Shown here: one piece after another, positions 1 to 7,902 of the stretch
Layout: every line of letters begins with the position of its first letter
Position numbering within the stretch: the stretch's first letter is position 1
Source of the DNA: CAYWWY01 sp964580185
Lineage (GTDB): Bacteria > Thermotogota > Thermotogae > MWEM01
Length of the DNA: 15,865 bases
Assembly: GCA_964580185.1 (NCBI GenBank)
Contig: CAZOJQ010000046.1
Location: 1 to 15,865 of the forward strand
Reading direction: 5' to 3'
Translations under genes and position numbers: made by a program
The notes under the pieces: generated by a model
Told to the model about the DNA's origin: nothing
Database searches by the model: none
The model's input: only the letters and a program-made list of their open reading frames with translations

Positions 1-310
1 CTGGAGAGTGGATGCAGACGACGGCAGGACCACAGTTAAACGGGAAACGACCTTCGGTGATTTGTGGACATTTACAACCGGTCAAGCATACACCCTTACC
101 CTCACCCTAAGTCCTTCCGAGGGAGGAACTGTGGAAGGAGCGGGGCGGTATGTCGCAGGGCAGGAGGTTACGGTCATCGCAACTCCCGAAGAGGGCTATC
201 GGTTTCGGTATTGGGTACGCGGATGCTGTAGCGTAAGCAATAAGCCCATATACACCTTCACCATGCCGGCGCAAAACCTAACCCTGGTCGCACACTTTCT
301 AAAAAACTAG
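1..310 (+). CDS. C-terminal end of a surface protein with FN3-like and InlB-type repeat domains (partial)
   Basis: The gene runs in from the left edge, and the reading frame starts at base 2. The first visible residues (WRVDADDG) through LWTFTT match the last strands of a fibronectin-III-like domain. The minus-strand lipoprotein at 1203-4431 has the closely similar WRVDASDG and LWAF. About 75 residues follow that resemble the bacterial divergent InlB B-repeat (Flg_new_2 type): SPSEGGTV, a GQEVTVIATPEEGYRF core, a YW pair, and a TFTMPAQNLTLVAHF end. The protein stops naturally a few residues later. Such modules sit in secreted or surface-attached proteins and have no catalytic role. No terminator follows the stop; ribokinase coding sequence begins within about 14 bases, so the original downstream flank seems to be lost. 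The identity of the N-terminal part is unknown. Confidence 0.8.
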   Translation, partial: WRVDADDGRTTVKRETTFGDLWTFTTGQAYTLTLTLSPSEGGTVEGAGRYVAGQEVTVIATPEEGYRFRYWVRGCCSVSNKPIYTFTMPAQNLTLVAHFLKN

Positions 311-323
311 GTTCTCCTTTTAA

Positions 324-1151
324 GGCGGGAATCAAGCAGTCGCCGCTTCTGTTTTCGGAAGCCAAGTAAAAATGTTTACACGGCTCGGAGACGATCGGTT
401 TAGCGACCAGTTGGTAGAAGCCCTTCTTTCTAGAGGGGTATCCACTACCCAAATCGATCGAATCCCCTCCCACACATCGGGAATTGCCTTGATCATGGTC
501 GATCGCCAGGGCAGCAATATCATTGCCTACACACCTGGAGCGAATGGGCGTGTTTCGCCTGAAGATGTCCGCAACCATGCCCATTTGTTCACGGAAGACT
601 CTGTTCTGTTGATTACTCTGGAGTTTCCTATAGAAACTGTGGTTGAAGCCGTAAGGCTTGCGTACAAGCAAGGAATGCTGATCATAATGGATCCCGCCCC
701 CGTTCCGAAATCCCCAATTCCTCCCGATCTTCTTTCAATGGTTCACTGTGTAAAACCCAATGAAACAGAAGCCTCTCATATTACAGGCATTCGAGTGATG
801 AATCAAGACACAGCCATTGAGGCCTGCTTTCGATTGCGAAAGATGGGTGTTCAGGTTCCGATTGTCACCATGGGGCATCAAGGCGTTTTGATGCTAGATG
901 GAGATTATCCAATAAGGATCGATCCAATTCAGGTAGACGCTGTGGATTCCACCGCAGCTGGTGATGTCTTTTCTGGAGGGTTGGCAGCCTCTTTGTCCTT
1001 GAATCGAACATGGGAAGAAGCGCTTCATTTCGCCAATGCCGCCGCCGCCCTAAGTACGACGATTCAAGGGGCCCAGTCTTCCATCCCTACGCTTGAAGCG
1101 GTGCGCGCGTTCATGAAAAAACAAGGCGAAGGAAGCTGGGTTGAACGATGA
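324..1151 (+). pseudogene. rbsK: Ribokinase-family sugar kinase (PfkB fold), 5'-truncated
   Basis: This is a PfkB-family kinase, closest in motifs to ribokinase, which phosphorylates ribose with ATP. Visible marks are KPNETEASHITGI in the middle, the C-terminal anion-hole and catalytic-base motif VDSTAAGD followed by VFSGGLA, and the ribokinase-like tail NAAAALSTTIQGAQSSIP. The first ATG in frame is at 372, but homology continues upstream without a start codon: bases 324-371 encode GGNQAVAASVFGSQVK, the segment that normally follows the GGKG of ribokinase. A TAA at 321-323 precedes it. About 40 N-terminal residues, including part of the sugar-binding GGKGxN loop and the first strand, are therefore missing. 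An internal start at 372 (weak GGAAG at 357-361) would give a 259-residue protein lacking this loop, against about 300 for intact enzymes. It is most likely inactive. An assembly junction is the main alternative. Confidence 0.8.
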
Positions 1152-1156
1152 ACCAT

Positions 1157-1182
1157 AAGGGCAGAAATCCCCGCCCTTTTTC
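1157..1182 (+). terminator. Intrinsic terminator after the ribokinase remnant
   Basis: AAGGGC (1157-1162) pairs with GCCCTT (1173-1178) around a 10-base loop, and the run continues as T's to about 1181. It lies 6 bases after the kinase stop. On the minus strand the hairpin is followed by TTATGG, a poor U-tract, so it would serve the facing gene only weakly. Confidence 0.65.
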
Positions 1183-2480
1183 TTTTCGCCCCAGATGGGA
1201 TCTTACGGTACGTTCACACCGATGAACTGGATGCTGGATCCGGAATCTCCCGGATGGGGGAAGGGTTGTGTCTTGGATTTGACAAGAGCGCCTCCTCCTC
1301 GGAGAGGTCTTCCAGTCCACAGATACAAAGGCGTTTGGACGATGGTAAAGACTGGTTCGCCTCCAAATCCATAGGGGCCGCTCGGTTCTTTGAGCAACAT
1401 GGCGATCCGCCATTGCACCAGAAAATCGGCCAAATTCATCCCTCCATAATGGGCATTCAAAAGATTTTGAAGGGCTTGGGCATCATGCTCGGAGTTTTCG
1501 ATCAACTGCCGATAGACCCCGTTCCCTTGGCCCATCTGAATCCGAAAGTATTGCATGAACAGATACGACAGGGCATAATTTGGAAGGGGGTTCCCGTGAT
1601 CCCAATAGAGAACGGAGTGGCCATCGCGAATGTGTGGTGAACTGTTGTAGAATTGGATTCTGTTTTCCAGCTTACCGTATATAAGGTGTTCAGCAGCCAT
1701 CGATAATCCCTCATCGATCCATAACTCCATGGGATACCCTTTTTCGATCAGAACATTTCGATTGAAGTTGACCATATGCTGGAACTCGTGGGCTATGGTC
1801 GAATAGGAGCGGGCAACATCGATTGGATCCGATCGGGTACGGTGCATCGTCGGATAGGTCGATATAGAAAATCTCCATATGATTGGAAGAACCATGAGTA
1901 TAGAGATCACCGGTATAGAAATACCCACCAACATAGGCCCCTCCTGTAATAGGGTTGAAATTGTCTTGGATATCGAAGAGGAGGATGGCGATCTTGCCAT
2001 CCCCGTTTACATCGGATGGGGTATAGAAATATGTCGTGACTGCGGGGTATATGATCGTATCGAACTCGTTGGCGATCTGGCTTGCTTGAATGTCGGTGAT
2101 CAACAAGTTATAGTTGTACCCATCAATACTTTCATCACTCACCCAAATCAAGGCATGGGTTCCGACCGCGCGCAATTGAGCGTTGATCGTTTCGAATGAG
2201 TTTGTTCGGAAGTTGTGTGTCCAGAATTCCCTCCGATCACCCAAAGCATAGCGAGGCGCTGGATCTGTTGGAGAAACCAGATCGTGTTGATCCAATCCCT
2301 CTGGGAGGGGAATCACCGCATCAATCTGATAGGCTTCCAAAGGCAAATCCAACGGTAACGGATAACGCTCGCTGGAAGTAGTATTCAAAGTGCCAGTTTG
2401 CTGATAGGTTTGTCCATCCAGATTTCGGTTGTTCACGACCAAACGGTTGCCCGTATATGGGCTGGTGTAGTCGAAGGGAC

Positions 2481-2516
2481 CATCATCATCATCATCGTCG
2501 TCATCTTCATCATCCT
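2481..2516. repeat. ATC/GTC trinucleotide tract encoding an Asp-rich linker
   Basis: A run of ATC, GTC and TTC triplets encodes, on the minus strand, the acidic linker DDEDDDDDDDD between the second InlB-type repeat and the peptidase region. Triplet slippage here would change linker length without shifting the frame. Confidence 0.8.
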
Positions 2517-3093
2517 CAACAAACCATGCGACAAGACTACGGTTTGTGCTCGCGGAGAATCCATAGGGGTTGTCAATGCCAACAAAGATCCCTCCCTCCC
2601 GCCATTCCTGGAAAGACCAACCCGATTGCGCTTGAGCGGCGACCGTAACGGGCGTCCCTACATTGTAGGTTTTGTTGTCTGTTGTCTTCCAACCCCGATT
2701 ATCGATCTGAATCCATCCCCCGCCGGATGGTTGCCTCTGCGCCGATACAGTCACCGTTTCAACGGGAGCCGCTTGGGTACGGAAGGTCCATATCGCGCTT
2801 TCCGTTTGCTGACCATCGCTTTGGAATGCCACAACTTTCCACTTGAAGTCTGTGGAATAGTCGAAAATGGGAAAAGGTAAGGATGTTGTGGTGTTGGGAA
2901 GCATGATCGGAGTTCCGAAAGGCATAGAAGACTGCGTAACGTAAAGGGCAAAACCGGTTAGGGAAAGCCCAGCCCGATTCTCGACAGAATCCAGCTCTCC
3001 AGGAGATGCGGTCCAATGAAAGGTACTGTTCAAAGGTACATTGGTCGAACCATTTTGTGGAGCAAGCAGCGTGATCGTTGGTGGGGGATTGTC
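2503..3093 (-). repeat. Second copy of a 591-bp intragenic tandem duplication
   Basis: This unit encodes one FN3-like domain (PPPTITLLAPQNGSTNV to SAIWTFRT) plus one InlB-type repeat (QPSGGGWIQIDNRGWKTTD to LVAWF). It aligns to the neighbouring unit at a constant offset of 591 bases (197 codons): CAAACCATGC at 2520 matches CAAACCACGC at 3111, and ATCCATCCCC at 2711 matches 3302. The boundaries are approximate. Confidence 0.85.
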
Positions 3094-3684
3094 CTGTTCT
3101 TCATCCTGAGCAAACCACGCAACAAGATTCCGGTTTGTGTGTGCAGAGAAATGATAGGGATTATCTGCGCTGACAAACACATCATGTTCCCGCCATGTCT
3201 GGAAAGTCCATCCTGGTTTGGCCTGAGCCGCGAGTGTCACCACCGTCCCCGTATCATATGTTTTGCTGTCTGTTGTCTGCCACCCTCGGTTGTCGATTTG
3301 GATCCATCCCCCTCCGGATGGTTGGCTCTGCGCCGATATAATCACCGATTCAACGGGGCCTGATAAGGTTTGAAAGGTCCATATGGGACTTTCCGCTTCC
3401 TGACCATCGTTTTGAAATACGACAACCTGCCACCGGTAATCGCTTGCATAATCCAAAAAGCTGACTGTCACAGAGGTCGCGTCTGCAGGGAGCATCAGAG
3501 GAGCTCCGAATGGGTCTGCTCCTTTGGCAAGATAAAAGGCGATGGAAAGGATCGAAGTGTCCGCCCTGGCTTCCTGGTCCTCAAGTCCCCCAGGAGAAGC
3601 GGTCCATGAGAACTGAACGGTTGTTGCTAGATCAGTCGCTTCATGCTCCGGTGAAAGAAGGGTAATGGATGGTGGGTGATACTG
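3094..3684 (-). repeat. First copy of a 591-bp intragenic tandem duplication
   Basis: This is the N-terminal partner of the unit at 2503-3093. It encodes PPSITLLSPEHEATDL to SPIWTFQT, then QPSGGGWIQIDNRGWQTTD to LVAWF. The InlB-type part is more conserved between copies than the FN3 part. The similarity is clear at nucleotide level, so the duplication is fairly recent or is kept similar by recombination. Confidence 0.85.
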
Positions 3685-4548
3685 CTGCTCCACAACGGAA
3701 AAGGCCCACAAAGGACCCTTCGTTATATCTCTTTGGCCAATGGAACGCCCATCCGAGGCATCGACACGCCAAAAGTACGTTACTCCATCTTGGAGTCCGG
3801 TCCAACCAAATGTTTCATGCGATTGGACAGAAAGCAGCGGCGGGTTTTCCGTTGTTCCTCCATACACATAGTACTCGATCGGATCATTTTGACCATCGGT
3901 TCCAGGCATCCAACGGAGCGTAACCGCGGGAGGTGGGATTGTAGATCCATACGCTGGGGAAAGATAGATCAGGGGATCGGGTGCATCATTGGTCAGAGCA
4001 ATCCATAGAGTAACTTGGCTTGTGTTGCCATCCACAGCCCGAGCAGCTGAAAGGCTTTGAACAGTAATCTGAATGGGCCATATTCCCCCGGTTGTCGATG
4101 ATAGATCGATTGTGAAGAGCTGGTTGGTTCCTTGGTCTTGCATTGAGATCGTTTCAGTAGACCCTCGAAATCGGACCGCAAAGGAAACCCCGGGCACTTT
4201 CTTTATAGTCAAACTCATGCCCTGCGTTTCATTTCCCAGATTGATGGGATTTTCGGAATCGGTATGGTGGGATGGTGTGACTCCGGCAATGAGAACCGTT
4301 ACCAGTGAGTTTAGGGTGGCATCCCTTTGAAGGTCGGGTACCCGAAACGGTGTTCCTTCGGCTCCCCCACAAGAAACCAACGAAAGAACCGCGTACAGCA
4401 TTATCCATAATCCGATCATCTGCTTTCTCATGGGACTGGCCCCTTTCTCTGTACCAAAATCCGATCTTCTTCCTAGGTTTTTCTTCTTTTTTTTATTTTG
4501 GACGAAGAATCGATCCGAACCATTCGCCGCAGTCTCTTGGCTCATCTG

Positions 4549-4557
4549 TGTTATAAT
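4549..4557 (+). promoter_or_regulatory. Extended -10 promoter of the MBL-fold gene
   Basis: TGTTATAAT is a perfect extended -10 element. No good -35 box lies 16-18 bases upstream. Transcription would start near 4564, about 14 bases before the AAAGGGAGG ribosome binding site at 4579-4587. Confidence 0.55.
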
Positions 4558-4596
4558 TTAATAAACAATTGACAAGAGAAAGGGAGGCGCTTTTCG

Positions 4597-5604
4597 GTGG
4601 TGAAAAACCTTTGGCTCGTATGGATGATCTCCAGCGCGCTCGTCGGATGGATCGTTTCTCCCCCTCCACAACTCTCGGTGCATTTTATCGATGTGGGACA
4701 GGGGGATTGCATTTTGATTCAGACTCCTGTCGGCGAATCCATCCTGATCGATGCCGGGGAGAGAGATCAAGGTCCGAAGGTAGTCCAGTACCTACAAGAC
4801 CAAGGAATCGGAAAAATTGACCTAATGGTTGCTACACACCCCCACGCCGATCATATTGGCGGACTGATCGATGTGTTGACCTTCTTTCCTGTGGATCTTG
4901 TATTGATGCCTAATGCGACCCATACCACCAAAACCTTTCGGGATTTTTCCGAAGCGATCCTGGACAACAACATCCCCATAGCCACCGCAAGGTTTGGAAA
5001 GGAGATCGACCTGGAAGGGCTCGAAGCTTTCTGTGTAGCGCCTGTATCGGAACAATACCGCAATCTGAACCTATATAGCGTTGTGATCCAAATGCAGTAT
5101 CGGAATGTCGCTTTTCTCTTCACAGGAGACGCTGAACGGGAATCGGAAGAGGAAATGCGGGAAATCGCCGCCTTAATTGATTCTCAGGTGCTCAAGGTTG
5201 GTCATCATGGCAGTCGGACGAGCACCTCCCTCGAGTTTGCTCAGGAAGTGAACCCAAAGTTTTCGGTAATCATGTGCGGAGAAGGAAACCGATACGGACA
5301 TCCGCACCCTGAGACCCTTGAAACCCTTCGATCTTTGGAATCTGCGGTCTTTCGCACCGATCAGATTGGAACGATTGTTATGAATACCTTTGGGTGGGGA
5401 CTTCGGATGGTATTTCCCGATCAGTATCCCCAATGGAATTCTTTGCAGCGCGCGCTTTCTTCCATTTCTTCTCTCGTTATGCAATCCTGCTCCATTCAAG
5501 ATCGTCTATCTTTGATTGGATTTCGCCTTCTATATGGTACAATTGATAAAAAGATTTGGGTACCGAATCATTTTTTCTTTGAAGATAAGGAGGGAGTGGA
5601 TTGA
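4597..5604 (+). CDS. Membrane-anchored ComEC/Rec2-type metallo-beta-lactamase-fold hydrolase
   Basis: This is a stand-alone MBL-fold protein like the C-terminal domain of ComEC. The start is GTG 4597, 9 bases after AAAGGGAGG; a second GTG follows at 4600. Residues 4-20 form a hydrophobic anchor or signal, so the enzyme should act outside the membrane. Typical motifs are HFIDVGQGDCIL (29-40), the metal site THPHADHIGG (H81, H83, D85, H86), FTGDAE (D178), KVGHHGS (H203, H204) and GHPHPET. The substrate is unknown; phosphoesters or DNA are possible by analogy with ComEC. The conserved fold ends near residue 275. The last 60 residues (from about FPDQYPQW) match nothing I recognise and overlap a promoter for the next gene, so the tail may be late read-through. 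It overlaps the next start by TTGA. It is divergent from the peptidase lipoprotein, with 165 bases between the two starts. Confidence 0.85.
   Translation: MVKNLWLVWMISSALVGWIVSPPPQLSVHFIDVGQGDCILIQTPVGESILIDAGERDQGPKVVQYLQDQGIGKIDLMVATHPHADHIGGLIDVLTFFPVDLVLMPNATHTTKTFRDFSEAILDNNIPIATARFGKEIDLEGLEAFCVAPVSEQYRNLNLYSVVIQMQYRNVAFLFTGDAERESEEEMREIAALIDSQVLKVGHHGSRTSTSLEFAQEVNPKFSVIMCGEGNRYGHPHPETLETLRSLESAVFRTDQIGTIVMNTFGWGLRMVFPDQYPQWNSLQRALSSISSLVMQSCSIQDRLSLIGFRLLYGTIDKKIWVPNHFFFEDKEGVD
5516..5543 (+). promoter_or_regulatory. Promoter for the amidohydrolase operon, inside the MBL gene 3' end
   Basis: TTGGAT (5516-5521), a 16-base spacer and the extended -10 TGGTACAAT (5536-5543) make a plausible sigma-70 promoter. 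Transcription would start near 5550, about 50 bases before the TTG start of the first amidohydrolase. It would let the operon run independently of the MBL gene. Confidence 0.5.
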
Positions 5605-6752
5605 GTCTATTTCGCGGCGCGCAAGTATGGACCCCAAAAGGGATGGAGCTCCTTGATTTTCGGGTGGAAGAAGGGAAAATCACGGAAATCGGGCCAGAAT
5701 TGAAAGCACCGGGGACGAATGTCATCGGGCTGGAAGGAATGTATGTATATCCCGGACTGATCGATGCGCACACCCATGTGGGAATCATGGAGGAAAAGGC
5801 CGGAGGGATCGCAGGAAACGACACCAATGAGATAAGCGATCCTGCCCTAGCTGGAGTTCGAGCCTTAGATGCCACATCTCCCCATGATCCGGGTATTTCG
5901 TCGGGGCGTAACTTTGGGTTTACCACCGTATGTGTTCTTCCCGGAAGCGCCAATGTCATTGGCGGAGAAGGAGTTGTGATCAAGACCAACGGGACGTGTA
6001 TCGACGATATGTTGGTCCCGACCCCGAAGAAGATCATAAAAATGGCGTTTGGCCGGAATCCTATGGGGGTATGGTCCGAACAGAAGAAATTTCCATCTAC
6101 TCGTTTGGCTGTTGCTGCGGTGTTACGCCGGAAACTGCACCAAGCCTCGAACTACCAAAAAAAGTGCGAGAAAGATTTCGACTATGAAATGGAAAACCTG
6201 GTTTCCCTTCTCGAGGGAAGAGGAGTCGCTCGAATGCATGTGGCCAACCTTGAGGATATCGAAACCGTTGACCGGGTGATGAAGGAATGGCAGATCGAAT
6301 ATGTCTTGGATCATGCCACGGCTCTGCACAAAAACCCGAAATTCGCCAAAGATCTGGGAGTGCCTGTTATATTGGGTCCAATCCATGCTTCTCCTCGATC
6401 ATTCCAAACGTACGATTTATCTTTTGAATGCATACCGATCTTGCTTTCTCAAGGCATCCTTTTGTCTCTAATGACCGATGCGCCTGTTATCCCCCTTCCT
6501 TTTGCGCGAATGCAGCTTTGGATTGCCGACCGATTTCGTTTGGATCGGAATGAGTTAATGAAAATGATCACGATCAATCCGGCCAAAACATTAGGGATCG
6601 ATGATCGAGTGGGCACGATTGAACAGGGAAAGGACGCGGATTTTGTGATTATGGATGGGGATTTTTTCGACTATCGATCCAAGATTCTTGATACCTATAT
6701 TTATGGAGACCGCGTGGGAGGTGAAGCCGATGAATACCCAAACGCCCTCTGA
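5601..6752 (+). CDS. Metal-dependent amidohydrolase, paralog 1 (divergent active-site surroundings)
   Basis: This 383-residue member of the amidohydrolase superfamily (imidazolonepropionase-like, COG1228 type) uses TTG 5601, placed 6 bases after AAGGAGGG (5587-5594). Its start overlaps the MBL stop as TTGA. The N-terminal beta-sandwich strands lead to PGLIDAHTHVG (H57, H59). NDTNEISDP, LPGSANVIGGEG and KMAFGRNP are family signatures. Then come H213 (RMHVAN), H238 (LDHAT) and D293 (MTDAPVIP). ITINPAKTLGIDDRVGTIEQGKDAD closes the barrel. All the usual metal ligands remain, but the HAHR of relatives is HVAN here and the TDHPV is TDAPV, so substrate or mechanism may differ from paralog 3. It is cytoplasmic, as no signal peptide is seen. 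The reaction probably opens a cyclic amide or removes an N-acyl or imine group; the substrate is unknown. Confidence 0.85.
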   Translation: MSLFRGAQVWTPKGMELLDFRVEEGKITEIGPELKAPGTNVIGLEGMYVYPGLIDAHTHVGIMEEKAGGIAGNDTNEISDPALAGVRALDATSPHDPGISSGRNFGFTTVCVLPGSANVIGGEGVVIKTNGTCIDDMLVPTPKKIIKMAFGRNPMGVWSEQKKFPSTRLAVAAVLRRKLHQASNYQKKCEKDFDYEMENLVSLLEGRGVARMHVANLEDIETVDRVMKEWQIEYVLDHATALHKNPKFAKDLGVPVILGPIHASPRSFQTYDLSFECIPILLSQGILLSLMTDAPVIPLPFARMQLWIADRFRLDRNELMKMITINPAKTLGIDDRVGTIEQGKDADFVIMDGDFFDYRSKILDTYIYGDRVGGEADEYPNAL

Positions 6753-7902
6753 CATATTGATCCGCGCCGCGACGATCTGTCCGGTTACCTCGGAACCCTT
6801 TACCGGAGACCTTTTCATCGCTGGTGGGAAGATCGCCCAAATGGGATCCCTGATTTCTCAAAAAGGGGCGCAAATCATTCAAGGAGAAGGAATGTATCTT
6901 TATCCCGGGATGATTGAAGGACATTGCCACATTGGAATTATGGGGGATCGAACCAACCTAGCGCGGGACAACGATACCAACGAGATGACCAACCCAAACA
7001 CGGCGGAGTTGTACGCTCTCGACGGAATCAAACCATTTGATGCGGCTTTCAAAGTGGCCCTTTCCTGTGGAGTGACCGCCGTCAATGTCTTCCCAGGTAG
7101 CGCAAATCCTATCGGGGGAATGGGCGTTGCCTTAAAGAACAACCTATCGATCCCTTTCGAACAGAGGATTTTGGTGGAAGAAAGCGGTTTAAAAATGGCT
7201 TTTGGAGAGAACCCTCGAATGGTGTACTCCGCTCAGAAGAAAATCTACACCCGAATGGGGACTGCTCAGGTTATCCGAAAAGCCTTTCAGAATGCAATCA
7301 ATTACGCGAAGAAAGAGGAAAAAGAAACGGATTTGCAGATGGAAGCGTTGCTGAAAGTTTTGGAAAAGAAAGTAAAAGCTCGGATCCATGCCCATCGAGC
7401 CGACGATATTTGCACAGCCATCCGAATCAGCGAAGAGTTTGGTTTCGATCTGACCATCGAACATGCGACTGAAGCCCACTTGATCGCGGATTATGTCGTG
7501 GAAAAGGGAATTGAATTGAACCTGGGGCCATTGTTCACCGGGCGGTATAAGATGGAGATCAACCAACGATCGCTCAGAAATCCGGGCATTCTTGAGGAAG
7601 CTGGTTCTCCAAATCTTTCCCTCATTACAGACTTCCCTGTCATTCCAATCTATGATCTTCCACTGATGGCTACAATGGCTGTACGGGAAGGATTGTCAGA
7701 ACATGCTGCGATTAAAGCCATCACCATTCATCCCGCGCGCGTTTTGGGGGTGGATGACCGGATCGGATCGATTGAGGTCGGAAAAGATGCGGACCTGATC
7801 CTGACTGACAGACCTCTTTTGGATCCCACTCATCGAGTGATGATGACTTTTGTTGATGGAATTGCCCAATACGATCATGAGAAAGAGGGGATGATGATAT
7901 GA
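6730..7902 (+). CDS. Metal-dependent amidohydrolase, paralog 2
   Basis: ATG 6730 follows GGGAGGTG (6716-6723) by 6 bases and overlaps the upstream gene by 23 bases, which points to translational coupling. The 390-residue protein is a clear paralog of both neighbours. It has H65 and H67 in MIEGHCHIG (the usual DAHxH is changed to EGHCH), NDTNEMTNP, FPGSANPIGGMG, KMAFGENP, ARIHAHRADDI (H220, H222), IEHATE (H245) and ITDFPVIP (D301). The family's TDHPV histidine is phenylalanine here. ITIHPARVLGVDDRIGSIEVGKDADL is the standard C-terminal motif that brings the chain back to the sandwich domain. An upstream in-frame ATG at 6655 would add 25 residues lying inside the previous gene and has no better ribosome binding site, so it is rejected. 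The substrate is unknown. Confidence 0.87.
   Translation: MNTQTPSDILIRAATICPVTSEPFTGDLFIAGGKIAQMGSLISQKGAQIIQGEGMYLYPGMIEGHCHIGIMGDRTNLARDNDTNEMTNPNTAELYALDGIKPFDAAFKVALSCGVTAVNVFPGSANPIGGMGVALKNNLSIPFEQRILVEESGLKMAFGENPRMVYSAQKKIYTRMGTAQVIRKAFQNAINYAKKEEKETDLQMEALLKVLEKKVKARIHAHRADDICTAIRISEEFGFDLTIEHATEAHLIADYVVEKGIELNLGPLFTGRYKMEINQRSLRNPGILEEAGSPNLSLITDFPVIPIYDLPLMATMAVREGLSEHAAIKAITIHPARVLGVDDRIGSIEVGKDADLILTDRPLLDPTHRVMMTFVDGIAQYDHEKEGMMI

Larger units (their letters stand above)
1203..4431 (-). pseudogene. Lipoprotein zinc metallopeptidase (M30 hyicolysin-like) with FN3 and InlB-type repeats, frameshifted
   Basis: The start ATG at 4431 follows a GAAAGGGG ribosome binding site and opens a lipoprotein signal (MRKQMIGLWIML, then LSLVSC, Cys21). 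After it come an FN3-like domain, two tandem units each made of an FN3-like domain plus an InlB-type repeat, an acidic Asp-rich linker, and a peptidase region with DVNGDGKIAILLFDI. The frame stays open to 1711. However, the zinc site (AHEFQHMVNF, 1776-1790 for HEFQH) and WIDEGLSMAAEHL lie in another frame that runs to a stop at 1203. The two frames join best near 1857: FYID in the first frame, YPTMHRTRSDPID in the second. Corrected, the protein would be about 1075 residues. As read, it loses the catalytic motif and gains about 48 unrelated residues. The peptidase call rests on HExxH plus the following WxxEG(L/M)S pattern of M30-type enzymes. A sequencing error would restore it as an intact surface protease. 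Confidence 0.75.

Noticed and set aside
1857..1857. Programmed ribosomal frameshift in the peptidase gene
   Set aside because: No slippery heptamer, internal Shine-Dalgarno or downstream pseudoknot is evident at the frame junction; a plain indel is simpler.
2481..2516. ATC repeat as a CRISPR or other repeat array
   Set aside because: It is a short in-frame triplet run coding for aspartates, without spacers.
4432..4545. Upstream extension of the peptidase lipoprotein by 38 codons
   Set aside because: The extension places a Lys-rich stretch before a perfect lipoprotein signal, while ATG 4431 has a good ribosome binding site directly ahead.
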